From an uncultured Bacteroidota bacterium (GTDB lineage: Bacteria; Bacteroidota; Bacteroidia; Chitinophagales; Chitinophagaceae), in the NCBI GenBank assembly GCA_937928385.1, contig CALEZD010000116.1:1-31219 (forward strand): DNA of 31,219 nt, read 5' to 3'. Positions 22,009 through 30,302 of this stretch are shown here, piece by piece; the first letter of the stretch is position 1; each line of letters starts with the position of its first letter. The translations under genes were made by a program, and so were the position numbers. A model generated the notes under the pieces. That model was not told the origin of the DNA. It ran no database searches and was given only the letters and a program-made list of their open reading frames with translations.

Positions 22009-22659
22009 TTACCTGGCCTTATTGTACAAAGTTTCCAGTTTACCATTGAAGATGTACTGGTATTCGTGCAGCCTGCCGAAGAAGGTTTCTATATCAGGCT
22101 TTAGGCCTGTAGTCCACTCCTGCTCCTTAGCGGTTTTAATATTGATAAGCACGGTGTATAGTCCGGAGGAAGCCCCGGAAAGTAAATTACTGAGCACCAC
22201 AGCTGTGTCGCCCTTTGCCGATTTCAAGCCTATATTATATACTTCTAATGCCATAGGTATAATGTCAAGGCAAGTGGCACAGAGGCCCATCATGGTATCG
22301 GTGGCATTTTTCAGCCCTTCCTGCGCTTTTTGCTGCAGTTCGTTTTTCTTCTGCTCATCGCTTTCCTTATCGCGTTGTATCCTGTAGCGCAACATTTCTT
22401 TTACTGCTGCTGCATCCTCGTCTATAACAGCCGCTAGGCGGGGAATGTATGTTGTCTCGAGTTCCGTCTGTATCCGCGAGATTTCGTCATGTACTTCCTT
22501 GTATCTTTCTTTTGTGGTAGTCAACTTGCATACCGATACCAGCAAATGTGTTGCGGACAAGGCTGACAGGGCAGCTACACAACCTGAGCCCGGCATACCA
22601 ATACCCTTACTGAAAGTATTGACCAGCTCTGTGGCAGGTTTATCTAAAAGGGAAGACAT
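22009..22659 (-). CDS. Stand-alone cyclodeaminase/cyclohydrolase-family protein
   Basis: The sequence matches the C-terminal cyclodeaminase domain of formiminotransferase-cyclodeaminase (FTCD_C). The phosphate-binding-like loop MPGSGCVAALSALSAT (22-37) near the N-terminus is the family signature, in place of the more usual PGGGSVAAL. The rest is helical, with a charged coiled segment DKESDEQKKNELQQKAQEGL. The family removes ammonia from 5-formiminotetrahydrofolate or hydrolyses methenyl-THF. There is no formiminotransferase partner in this window. 216 residues is normal for the stand-alone form. It follows dnaA on the same strand but a terminator lies between. Confidence 0.85.
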   Translation of the reverse strand: MSSLLDKPATELVNTFSKGIGMPGSGCVAALSALSATHLLVSVCKLTTTKERYKEVHDEISRIQTELETTYIPRLAAVIDEDAAAVKEMLRYRIQRDKESDEQKKNELQQKAQEGLKNATDTMMGLCATCLDIIPMALEVYNIGLKSAKGDTAVVLSNLLSGASSGLYTVLINIKTAKEQEWTTGLKPDIETFFGRLHEYQYIFNGKLETLYNKAR

Positions 22660-22700
22660 AGTTAGCTTGTTTTTAATACACTATGCACAAGTTATGAAAA

Positions 22701-22725
22701 AGCCCTACAGGTAGACTATAGGGCT
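22701..22725 (-). terminator. Intrinsic terminator after dnaA
   Basis: AGCCCTA (22701-22707) pairs with TAGGGCT (22719-22725) over 11 bases. On the minus strand the stem is followed by TTTTTC, at about 30 bases from the dnaA stop. It separates dnaA from the cyclodeaminase-type gene. Confidence 0.7.
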
Positions 22726-22752
22726 AATTGATTTTAATATTATTATCATGCA

Positions 22753-24237
22753 TCAGATACTGGCCAGTTGCACTTTTTGCTGCAGTTCCAGCACACTCTC
22801 CTTGTATTCCGAATCGGTATCCATCAGGTTTTCAACTGTCTGGCAGGAGTGTATTACCGTTGTATGGTCAAAACCGCCAAAGTGTTCGCCTATGTTTTTC
22901 AGTGAGCTCTTGGTGAATTTCTTGGCCAGGTACATGGTTATCTGCCTTGCCTGCACTACTTCGCGCTTGCGGGTTTTTATCAGCAGTTTGTCGTAAGGCA
23001 GGCTGAAGTAATCGCATACCATCTTCTGTATGTTCTCAATAGTAAGCTCGCGCGCCGATGTCTTCACGAAGTTTTTCATCACCCGCTTGGCCAGCTCGAT
23101 ATCTATTTCTTTCTTGTTCAGGGTAGCCTGTGCAAACAGGGCTATCATAGCGCCTTCCAGTTCGCGTACATTACTCTGCACATTATACGCTACATACTTC
23201 ACCACCTCCTCGGGCATTACCAGCCCCTCATGGCGCATCTTCATTTCTAAAATCGCCTGGCGTGTCTCAAAATCAGGTGGCTGTATATCAGCATTCAGCC
23301 CCCAGCGGAAACGGCTCAGCAGCCTTTCCTGCATACCCTCCAGGTCTTTGGGTGGGGTATCGCTGGTCAGGATGATTTGCTTACCGCTCTGGTGCAGGTG
23401 GTTGAATATCGCAAAAAACACATCCTGTGTCTTGGCGGCAGGTACAAACAGGTGAATATCATCCAGTATCAATACATCTATCAATTGGTAGAAGTTGATA
23501 AAGTCGTTAATCTCGTTATTCTTCGAATGGTCTATAAACTGGTTGATGAACTTTTCAGCACTTACGTACAATACAGTTTTGTTGGGGTGCAACCTGCGTA
23601 CCTCGTTACCTATCGCTTGCACCAGGTGGGTCTTACCCCAGCCTACACCGCCAAATATCACCAGCGGGTTAAAAGAAGTAGCACCGGGTTTCTGCGCAAC
23701 GTGTATACCTGCAGAACGCGCCACCCTGTTGCAGTCGCCTTCTACGTAGTTGTCAAACACATAGTTGCTGTTCAACTGGGGGTCTACCTGCATCCTCTTC
23801 AGGCCGGGAATGGCATAGGGGGTTTTAATATTTGTAGGGTCGTCCCACTTCAGGGGCATATCTACATAATTATTATCCCTCGGGGGAGCATTACGTATAC
23901 CACCGGGCATGTTTACCGATGCCTGGTTGCGTTGAGTTCCGCCACCATCCATCACAATCCTGTACTCAAGCCGTCCTTCTTTTCCTAAAATACGCTTGAT
24001 GGTTTTCCCCAGTAGTTCTACATAGTGTTCTTCCAGCCATTCGTAGAAGAACTGGCTGGGAACCTGTAAAGTGAGTATGTTGCTCTGCAGCGACACTGCT
24101 TTTATGGGTTCAAACCAGGTTTGAAAAGTGCGCCAGTTTACATTATCCTTTATGATTTCCACGCAACTGCCCCAAACGGCTTCTGCATCGTTGTGTGGCA
24201 TATTGTCAGAGTAGGAATTGTAAATGTCTTTATTCAT
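22753..24237 (-). CDS. dnaA: Chromosomal replication initiator protein
   Basis: DnaA binds DnaA boxes and opens oriC. Domain I spans about 15-90 (VWGSCVEIIKDNVNWRTFQTWFEPI is diagnostic), domain II is a variable Gln/Asn-rich linker (about 98-150), and the AAA+ domain III has Walker A GGVGWGKT (196-203), Walker B LILDDIH and the arginine-finger region MQERLLSRFRWGL. Domain IV ends in the box-binding helix with GGFDHTTVIHS. Two residues are notable: Trp200 in the P-loop where Leu is usual, and Phe before the DNA-contacting DH-T, where E. coli has Arg. At 494 residues it is normal. dnaN is not adjacent. The upstream gap of 573 bp is AT-rich and structured. Confidence 0.96.
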   Translation of the reverse strand: MNKDIYNSYSDNMPHNDAEAVWGSCVEIIKDNVNWRTFQTWFEPIKAVSLQSNILTLQVPSQFFYEWLEEHYVELLGKTIKRILGKEGRLEYRIVMDGGGTQRNQASVNMPGGIRNAPPRDNNYVDMPLKWDDPTNIKTPYAIPGLKRMQVDPQLNSNYVFDNYVEGDCNRVARSAGIHVAQKPGATSFNPLVIFGGVGWGKTHLVQAIGNEVRRLHPNKTVLYVSAEKFINQFIDHSKNNEINDFINFYQLIDVLILDDIHLFVPAAKTQDVFFAIFNHLHQSGKQIILTSDTPPKDLEGMQERLLSRFRWGLNADIQPPDFETRQAILEMKMRHEGLVMPEEVVKYVAYNVQSNVRELEGAMIALFAQATLNKKEIDIELAKRVMKNFVKTSARELTIENIQKMVCDYFSLPYDKLLIKTRKREVVQARQITMYLAKKFTKSSLKNIGEHFGGFDHTTVIHSCQTVENLMDTDSEYKESVLELQQKVQLASI

Positions 24238-24431
24238 ATTAAGGCAACCAGTTCAATCAAGTTTTTATTAATCAACTTCTTCTTTCAAAAAAAATACAGG
24301 GGACAGGAATTCCTCCAGTCATCTCATTGTACGCCGGTCATTTTCCTCTACTACACACCCGTTCTTTTTTGAAATTTATTACTGCATATCAGATACCGCA
24401 CACTGATAGTAATCACGCTCAACTATAATTC

Positions 24432-24486
24432 TGAAGCAGGAGGACGAAATTGCTAACATTTTGTTGAAAAAACAAATCCTGCTTCA
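24432..24486. repeat. Nested inverted repeats upstream of dnaA
   Basis: TGAAGCAGGA (24432-24441) pairs exactly with TCCTGCTTCA (24477-24486). Inside, TTTGTT (24460-24465) pairs with AACAAA (24471-24476), directly stacked on the outer stem, leaving an 18-base bulge on one side. The structure is large for a random AT-rich sequence. It lies in the gap between dnaA (leftward) and nhaA (rightward). It could be part of the dnaA leader or of a replication-origin region; neither is shown. Confidence 0.45.
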
Positions 24487-24516
24487 CTTGTTTGTTTGAA
24501 AACTATTACAGAATAG

Positions 24517-24565
24517 AAAAGACCTGACCTTTCCCTGTATTTATCGGTTTTTCAGGTTTTTTTTT
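24517..24565. repeat. 11-bp hairpin with T-run in the dnaA-nhaA gap
   Basis: AAAAGACCTGA (24517-24527) pairs with TCAGGTTTTTT (24552-24562) with one G-U pair, across a 24-base loop. On the plus strand the T-run continues to 24565, so it could end a rightward transcript, though no gene is seen upstream on that strand. On the minus strand it would lie in any long dnaA leader. The long loop makes it a weak terminator. Confidence 0.35.
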
Positions 24566-24614
24566 GTGTAGAAGTTCTTTTTATGGATAATATTCACTAT
24601 ATTATAATGATGAC

Positions 24615-24660
24615 AAAAATCAGGCATAATAAATAGTTTTTTGATTATAAAAAATCAGGC
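24615..24660 (+). repeat. Direct repeat AAAAATCAGGC
   Basis: AAAAATCAGGC occurs at 24615-24625 and again at 24650-24660, 35 bases apart start to start. The intervening sequence is very AT-rich. Similar TCAGG words occur at 24552-24556. I found no clear DnaA box (TTATNCACA) by eye in 24238-24810, so an origin is not supported by box content. The repeats could be binding sites for a regulator. Confidence 0.35.
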
Positions 24661-24797
24661 TTTTTGTTATTCATTCATTGTTGCGGATGTATTAATGTTC
24701 ATTACCAGCAAGTTACAGATACGAGGTACAGATAATAACCCATACCTGCGTAGCATCGTAACCTGCTGTTTACATGTAGTTATACATTCTGTTTACT

Positions 24798-24805
24798 TAT
24801 TTTTG
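24798..24805 (+). promoter_or_regulatory. -7 box very close to the nhaA start
   Basis: TATTTTTG is an exact TAnnTTTG match ending 6 bases before the A of the ATG at 24811, so the mRNA should start at or within a few bases of the start codon. The -33 region has no TTTG. Confidence 0.5.
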
Positions 24806-24810
24806 CAAAT

Positions 24811-26001
24811 ATGGTCAGGAATAAAGCACGAGTGTACATCAGGGAGTTAATTGTATCACCAATAAAAGAATTTTTTAACGACAGCCGGGCTGTTGGTGTT
24901 ACCCTGCTCTGTTGTACTATAGTTTCTATAATCATCAGCAACACTTCATGGGGCGAGGGTTATCTCGCTTTCTGGAATATGGAATTGAATATGCCGGCAC
25001 CTAATGTGCATATACCCCACACGCCGCTGCACCTGATCAATGATTTCCTGATGGCTTTTTTCTTCCTGCTGGTAGGGGTGGAGATAAAACGGGAATTGCT
25101 GGTTGGCGAACTTTCTTCAGTGAGAAAATCCTTACTACCCATCATTGCAGCTATAGGTGGTATGGCTGTACCCGCACTTATATATTTATTATGGACAGGT
25201 GGCAATCCGATATTCAGCAAAGGATGGGGGATACCTATGGCAACAGATATTGCTTTCTCGCTGGGTATATTATCCATGCTGGGCAAGAGGGTGCCATTCT
25301 CGCTCAGGGTATTCCTGATGGCACTGGCTATTATCGACGACCTGGGGGGCATTCTTACTATTGCCATATTTTATGCTGAGGCCATTGATACAACTTACCT
25401 GTTTATGGCAGGTGGTATGTTATTTATACTGGCCATGCTCAACCTGTTGAAGATAAAGCGATATTTTATCTACATGCTGTTGGGGATATTCTTATGGTAT
25501 TTCTTTTACAATTCAGGCGTACATGCTACCATAGCCGGTGTATTGCTGGCATTCACCATCCCCCTGCATAAAATTGAAGACCTGGTACACGGCCTGCACG
25601 ACCCGGTTAACTTCGTGATACTGCCCATATTTGCGCTTGCCAATACAGCTATCATTTTGCCGGACACTTATGGGCATATATTTACATCGCCGGTACATCA
25701 TGGCATTGTTACAGGATTGGTGCTGGGCAAACCACTGGGTATAGCCCTGTTCAGCTGGCTGGCTGTCAAATTTGGCATAGCCGCATTACCGGGCAATATG
25801 CGCTGGAAAGAAGTAATAGGGATGGGCATGGTGGCCGGCATAGGGTTTACCATCTCCATATTCATGTCTACACTGGCATTTAAAATACCGGAGATACAAA
25901 CTACTGCCAAAGTAGCTACTATTGTTGCTTCGCTGGCGGCGGGTATAGCCGGATTTGTTTACCTGCGTATAACATATAGCATGAAGGCAAAGGGTAGGTA
26001 A
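24811..26001 (+). CDS. nhaA: Na+/H+ antiporter NhaA
   Basis: NhaA exchanges sodium or lithium for protons across the inner membrane. The N-terminal FFNDSRAVGVTLLCCTIVSI, the FLLVGVEIKRELLVGEL helix, ATDIAFSLG (Asp146) and the central IIDDLGG with Asp176-Asp177, the ion-binding pair corresponding to Asp163-Asp164 in E. coli, are all conserved. About 12 hydrophobic helices are present in 396 residues, a standard length. The ATG at 24811 is supported by the -7 box directly upstream. It is a single-gene unit ended by a strong terminator shared with the convergent E2 gene. Confidence 0.96.
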   Translation: MVRNKARVYIRELIVSPIKEFFNDSRAVGVTLLCCTIVSIIISNTSWGEGYLAFWNMELNMPAPNVHIPHTPLHLINDFLMAFFFLLVGVEIKRELLVGELSSVRKSLLPIIAAIGGMAVPALIYLLWTGGNPIFSKGWGIPMATDIAFSLGILSMLGKRVPFSLRVFLMALAIIDDLGGILTIAIFYAEAIDTTYLFMAGGMLFILAMLNLLKIKRYFIYMLLGIFLWYFFYNSGVHATIAGVLLAFTIPLHKIEDLVHGLHDPVNFVILPIFALANTAIILPDTYGHIFTSPVHHGIVTGLVLGKPLGIALFSWLAVKFGIAALPGNMRWKEVIGMGMVAGIGFTISIFMSTLAFKIPEIQTTAKVATIVASLAAGIAGFVYLRITYSMKAKGR

Positions 26002-26021
26002 TATTAGTCCCTATACGTACA

Positions 26022-26061
26022 AAAAATAATAGCAGGCTGTATACAGCCTGCTATTATTTTT
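26022..26061. terminator. 40-bp perfect palindrome, bidirectional terminator
   Basis: The 20 bases at 26022-26041 and the 20 at 26042-26061 are exact reverse complements. The core is AGCAGGCTGT with its mirror ACAGCCTGCT, flanked by AT-rich arms that give an A-run on one side and a T-run on the other. Each strand therefore shows a long stem ending in U residues. It begins 20 bases after the nhaA stop and 19 bases beyond the E2 stop, so it can end both convergent transcripts. Confidence 0.9.
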
Positions 26062-26080
26062 AAAAAGACTTTATGCTTAG

Positions 26081-27415
26081 TTACACTGCCCTGTTCACAT
26101 CAAATGCTTCCAGTTCGTTGGCTACTGCTGTCAGGAAGGCGGCACCCAATGAGCCATCCACTATCCTGTGGTCGTAGCTCATGCTCAGGTACATCATCTG
26201 GCGGATGGCTATTACATCTCCGTCTTCTGTTTCCAGCACTACAGGGCGTTTCTTAATGGTACCCACCGCCAGTATAGCTACCTGCGGCTGGTTGATAACC
26301 GGTGTACCCATCAGGCTACCGAAAGTACCTACGTTAGTAAGGGTAAATGTACCGCCCTGGGTATCGTCTGCTTTCAGCTTGTTATTGCGGGCAGCGTTAG
26401 CCAGGCCATTTACATCCTTACTCAGCCCCAGCAGGTTTTTAGTGTCCGCGTTTTTGATTACAGGTACTATCAGGTTGCCGCTGGGCAGTGCGGTGGCCAT
26501 ACCAATATTAATATCTTTCTTCACGATAATCCTTGTGCCATCCACACTGGCGTTTATCATCGGGAACTTGCGGATGCAATTCACAATTGCTTCAATGAAT
26601 ATCGGGGTGAAGGTGATTTTCTCATTGTATTTTTTCTGGAACTCGCCTTTTACCTTGTCGCGCCATTTCACAATGTTGGTTACATCGGCTTCTGTAAAGC
26701 TGGTAACGTGTGCAGAGGTAGCCTTACTACGCACCATGTGGTCGGCTATCATCTTGCGCATACGGTCCATTTCAATTATCTCCACATTGTCGCCGTAGTT
26801 CACCTCAGCCTGTGGGGCGGGTGCGGCTGCGGCGGGTTGTGGTGCGGGAGCAGCAGGAGCGGCCTGTGGTGCCGGTGCTGTAGCGGCAGGTGCACCATTT
26901 TTGCGGTTGGCCACATAAGCCAGTATATCCTTTTTAGACACACGGCCTTCTGCGCCAGTACCGGGTATATTTTCCAGTTCGGCCATGCCGATGCCTTCTT
27001 TGGCTGCAATATTCAATACCAGCGGTGAATAAAAGCGATTGCCGCCTGTAGTGCCAACAGGTGCCGCAGGTGCAGGCTGTGGTGCCGCTGCTACGGGTTG
27101 AGGTGCGGGTGCCGGTTTAGGAGGTTCAGGCGCAGCCTGTGTTGGTGCAGGTGCCGGTTGTACAGCTGCAGTGCCACCGCTTTCTATACGTGCTATTACA
27201 GTACCCACAGGCACTACGTCATCTACTTTAAAGAGTATCTCTTTTATTACGCCCTCTGCTGTAGATGGTACTTCACTATCTACTTTATCGGTAGCTATTT
27301 CCAAAATGGTTTCGTCCATATTCACATGGTCGCCGGGCTGTTTGTGCCATTTCAAAACAGTTGCTTCCATTATACTTTCACCCATCTTGGGCATTACCAG
27401 ATCTACTAGTGCCAT
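26081..27415 (-). CDS. 2-oxo acid dehydrogenase E2 (dihydrolipoamide acyltransferase)
   Basis: The E2 core transfers acyl groups from lipoate to CoA in a 2-oxo acid dehydrogenase complex. One lipoyl domain is at 1-78, with the lipoylated Lys44 in EIATDKVDSE. It is joined by an Ala/Pro-rich linker to a peripheral-subunit binding domain (YSPLVLNIAAKEGIGMAEL through GRVSKKDILAYV), then a second Ala/Pro linker and the catalytic domain with the His-containing motif YDHRIVDGS near the C-terminus. The 444 residues fit a one-lipoyl E2. This could serve the branched-chain, pyruvate or 2-oxoglutarate complex; the sequence pattern and lack of neighbouring E1/E3 genes do not decide, though branched-chain is my first guess. 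Confidence 0.92.
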   Translation of the reverse strand: MALVDLVMPKMGESIMEATVLKWHKQPGDHVNMDETILEIATDKVDSEVPSTAEGVIKEILFKVDDVVPVGTVIARIESGGTAAVQPAPAPTQAAPEPPKPAPAPQPVAAAPQPAPAAPVGTTGGNRFYSPLVLNIAAKEGIGMAELENIPGTGAEGRVSKKDILAYVANRKNGAPAATAPAPQAAPAAPAPQPAAAAPAPQAEVNYGDNVEIIEMDRMRKMIADHMVRSKATSAHVTSFTEADVTNIVKWRDKVKGEFQKKYNEKITFTPIFIEAIVNCIRKFPMINASVDGTRIIVKKDINIGMATALPSGNLIVPVIKNADTKNLLGLSKDVNGLANAARNNKLKADDTQGGTFTLTNVGTFGSLMGTPVINQPQVAILAVGTIKKRPVVLETEDGDVIAIRQMMYLSMSYDHRIVDGSLGAAFLTAVANELEAFDVNRAV

Positions 27416-27449
27416 ATATATTTTTTATATGCTTTATACTAACGAACCA

Positions 27450-27457
27450 CAAAAATA
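27450..27457 (-). promoter_or_regulatory. -7 box for the E2 gene
   Basis: The minus strand reads TATTTTTG, an exact consensus match. Transcription would start near 27444, about 29 bases before the ATG at 27415. No good -33 element is visible. The remainder of 27416-27519 holds nothing else I can identify. Confidence 0.4.
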
Positions 27458-27519
27458 GTCAAATAGAGCATCTTACCATAATAAGGATAAATTATCATAC
27501 CTGGCGGGGCTTGCATCGC

Positions 27520-30225
27520 TTAAAATACTGCATCCCTGTAGTCGCGCCTGCGCAGCAGTTTCAAATCCTGCAGCACAGTAGCTTTTACATGCAGGGTGAA
27601 GTTGTAAAACCTTCTTTCGCCAAAAGGCACAGCAGTCAATATCATCTCCCAGCAATGCAGGTCGCGTACTATGTTTATCTGTGTCATCTGCAGTTTTTTC
27701 TGCACGAAGTTGAAACTGGTACTGGCTGTCAGCTTCCAACGGGATGTCAGGTTAATATCGCCGTTGATGCTTATGTTATGATTATCTATAGCCAGTGTGT
27801 CTTTCTTTGATTCAGGCACATATCTTTTATTCAGCCCGAGGGAATAGGTGAGCCCCAGGTTCCAGGGTACGTTAAAGTCATAATATATATCGTCTATACC
27901 ATACATGGTCAGCCGCTTGTACTCATCAGTATTGGCAGCGGGGTTGTCTGTTTGTTGCCTGGTAGGCCTCAGTTGCGCACCCATCGAAACGCTGGCATTG
28001 GTAAACCGGGCTATACCTGTTCCCTGCTCCCACATGGTTAAGTTTTTCCTGGTATTGCGGGCGGTATCAAACGCGTAGGGGTCGTAATTCAGGTTGGCGG
28101 TTACGTTGATGATATTAAACAACAGTGTATTGAACGATACTGCAATATTCTGCCAGTTAAAAGAATCGGCAGCGAGGTTGTAACCCGAGTTAATGGCAAA
28201 GTTGTCTATCAGCCTGATATTTTTACTGCCGGTGCTGTCTTTGTTCGACCTTACCTTTGCCTGCAGGTTGTTGTCGAAACCAAATGCAAGTATACTGCTG
28301 TAATTGCCTAATTGGGCAGGTGCCCCCAGCAAAGAACCCTCGTAAGGCGAAATATATTGAGGTTCCCCTTTCGGGTCGAGTATGGTTTGGTAGCCGAAAT
28401 AGTATGGGGCTTTAGCAAAGTCGGGGACATAGTTGAGCGATACCCTGGGCGTGAGTACGTGCCTGACACCCATCAGCTTACCTTTTTTAAACATCTTCAA
28501 CCCGTATATACGTGTATTGGCGCCGATGTTGGCATTGTAATCCCTGGCTGTATAGAAGCCACGGTTGATATCCTGTAAAATGCTGTCGCCTGTATAATCA
28601 TACCTTCTGAAACTCTGGCGGGTGTACCAGTATTCATTATAATTGGCACCGAAGGTCAGGTTAACGAAACGCAGAACATTGTAAGAAGCGCTGATAGGTA
28701 TGGTATGCTTCATAGCATTGTTGAAGTCACCAATGTTGAGCTTAGACAGGTTGAACAGGCTGTCTGTGAATATCAACTGGTTTTGCCCTGTAAACGTGTA
28801 ACTGGTGGTGATTTTCTCATACCATTTTGTCCCTAAACTGCTTTTTCCCTGGAAGGGATTGAACTGGTTGACAAAGAAAGACAACTCCGGCAGTGTTACG
28901 TTTACTTGCCCGGTAGATGCCTCCTGGCTGTGGCGTGCACCTACTGCCAGGGTAAACGGCCTGTTGGCCCAGGATTTGGAATAGGTGATATTAGACTGGT
29001 ACTGGTTGTTCAGTATCTGCTCCGCATCATAGGTATTGTTGGCGTTGAATGATGATGTACCCGCGTTGACCGATGCACTGAACTGCTGGCCCGGCTTTGC
29101 TTTTGCATCAGTATTGTGCAACCACCGCACATTGAATGCCTTTTCTATTTGGGCACCGGGCTCAAAATCTTCACCTGTCTTGTTATAAGCATAGGTGAAT
29201 ACCAAACCGCCATTGTATTTATACCTTTTAGCATAGTTGGTCCGCCCGCTTGTTTGCCAGCTTCCTTTAGAATATATATTGGCACGGGCTTCCAGGTCCA
29301 TATACTGCCCCAGGTTAAAGTAATATCCGCCATTCAACAAACCCACGCCACGCCCCTCTTCGATAGTATATGTAGGTAGCAAAAAGCCCGAACGTTGCCC
29401 TTTGCTGATAGGGAACAGGCCAAATGGGAGAAATAGTGGTGTGGGCACCTGTTCTACTGTGATGTTTGCGGGACCAGACGCTACAACCCTGCCCGGTATC
29501 ACTTTGATTTTTTGGGCGCGTATGCCAAAGTGAGGCGTGTCTAATGCGCAGGTAGTGTACAGGTTGCGGTAACCGTATATGGACTGGTCGGGGTTACGCT
29601 TCACTTGCCCGCTGAATACAAACCCTTCGCCATATTGCGTTTTGGGGTTGCGCACAATAGCTCTTTTGCTTTTGAAGTTATACTGCAGGGTATCGTAGGT
29701 GAATTTTTCCTGCCCCTGCGAAAAACTGGGGCGGTCTTTGAGTTTGACAGCTGTATCAGACAATGGGCCTGCCGTCACCATATTGCTCGATTGGTCGTAG
29801 ATGATTTTACCGGCGTTCAGCTCCATATCCTCGTAATTCACCTTGGCCTTGCCGTACAGGTAATAGATATTCCTGCGCATATCCAGTACTGCAGAATCAG
29901 CCGCTTCCGACTTTACTTCTGACGGTAATGCATCGGGAGATATTTTTATACCTAACCTTTCTTCCAGGCTTTGCCGCGCAGCCGTATCAATTGTTGTATC
30001 AGCAACCCTTGTACTATCATTTAACAAACTGTCTGCACGCCCTATTGAAGTATCGGTGATTTTCAGGCTATCCGCAAGGCTGTCTTGCAGTATAGTATTA
30101 ATGCGCTGCTCTTTTTCCTGTGCAAAACCGGCTTGTGTTAAAACAAATGTAAAAATCACCGCCAATATCATAGACAGGCAGTGATTGCTTCGTACCTTTG
30201 GCGGAATTGTAAGACGCAGGTTCAT
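27520..30225 (-). CDS. lptD: LPS-assembly protein LptD, Bacteroidota type
   Basis: LptD with LptE inserts LPS in the outer leaflet of the outer membrane. Numbering from the ATG at 30225 (an in-frame TTG precedes it): a signal peptide to about residue 35 (QAGFAQ), a Ser/Asp/Thr-rich segment (about 40-85), then the LptA/OstA-like jellyroll from about 112 (VLDMRRNIYYLYGKAKVNYED), and a long C-terminal barrel with many aromatic strand repeats, ending in YRDAVF. Blocks such as PTPLFLPFGLFPISKGQRSGFLLP and GVGLLNGGYYFNLGQYMD are typical of LptD. At 901 residues it is in the range for the phylum. The divergent amidase gene lies 77 bases upstream. Confidence 0.88.
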   Translation of the reverse strand: MNLRLTIPPKVRSNHCLSMILAVIFTFVLTQAGFAQEKEQRINTILQDSLADSLKITDTSIGRADSLLNDSTRVADTTIDTAARQSLEERLGIKISPDALPSEVKSEAADSAVLDMRRNIYYLYGKAKVNYEDMELNAGKIIYDQSSNMVTAGPLSDTAVKLKDRPSFSQGQEKFTYDTLQYNFKSKRAIVRNPKTQYGEGFVFSGQVKRNPDQSIYGYRNLYTTCALDTPHFGIRAQKIKVIPGRVVASGPANITVEQVPTPLFLPFGLFPISKGQRSGFLLPTYTIEEGRGVGLLNGGYYFNLGQYMDLEARANIYSKGSWQTSGRTNYAKRYKYNGGLVFTYAYNKTGEDFEPGAQIEKAFNVRWLHNTDAKAKPGQQFSASVNAGTSSFNANNTYDAEQILNNQYQSNITYSKSWANRPFTLAVGARHSQEASTGQVNVTLPELSFFVNQFNPFQGKSSLGTKWYEKITTSYTFTGQNQLIFTDSLFNLSKLNIGDFNNAMKHTIPISASYNVLRFVNLTFGANYNEYWYTRQSFRRYDYTGDSILQDINRGFYTARDYNANIGANTRIYGLKMFKKGKLMGVRHVLTPRVSLNYVPDFAKAPYYFGYQTILDPKGEPQYISPYEGSLLGAPAQLGNYSSILAFGFDNNLQAKVRSNKDSTGSKNIRLIDNFAINSGYNLAADSFNWQNIAVSFNTLLFNIINVTANLNYDPYAFDTARNTRKNLTMWEQGTGIARFTNASVSMGAQLRPTRQQTDNPAANTDEYKRLTMYGIDDIYYDFNVPWNLGLTYSLGLNKRYVPESKKDTLAIDNHNISINGDINLTSRWKLTASTSFNFVQKKLQMTQINIVRDLHCWEMILTAVPFGERRFYNFTLHVKATVLQDLKLLRRRDYRDAVF

Positions 30226-30234
30226 CAACGGTCA

Positions 30235-30242
30235 CAAAAATA
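30235..30242 (-). promoter_or_regulatory. -7 box for lptD
   Basis: The minus strand reads TATTTTTG, an exact match, ending 10 bases before the ATG at 30225. This supports the ATG, with a leader of only a few bases. No TTG is seen at -33. On the plus strand, TATATTTA at 30278-30285 could be the -7 box for the divergent amidase gene, but it is weak. Confidence 0.45.
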
Positions 30243-30302
30243 GTATAGTTATTTGGATACTTAACTTGATGGATTTGTATATTTAACATTTCGCACACTG
30301 CT

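Noticed and set aside
26168..27028. A 286-codon open frame antisense to the E2 gene
   Set aside because: It mirrors the Ala/Pro-rich linker of the E2 gene; composition is odd (Cys, Gly and His rich), no family motif is seen and the E2 frame is certain.
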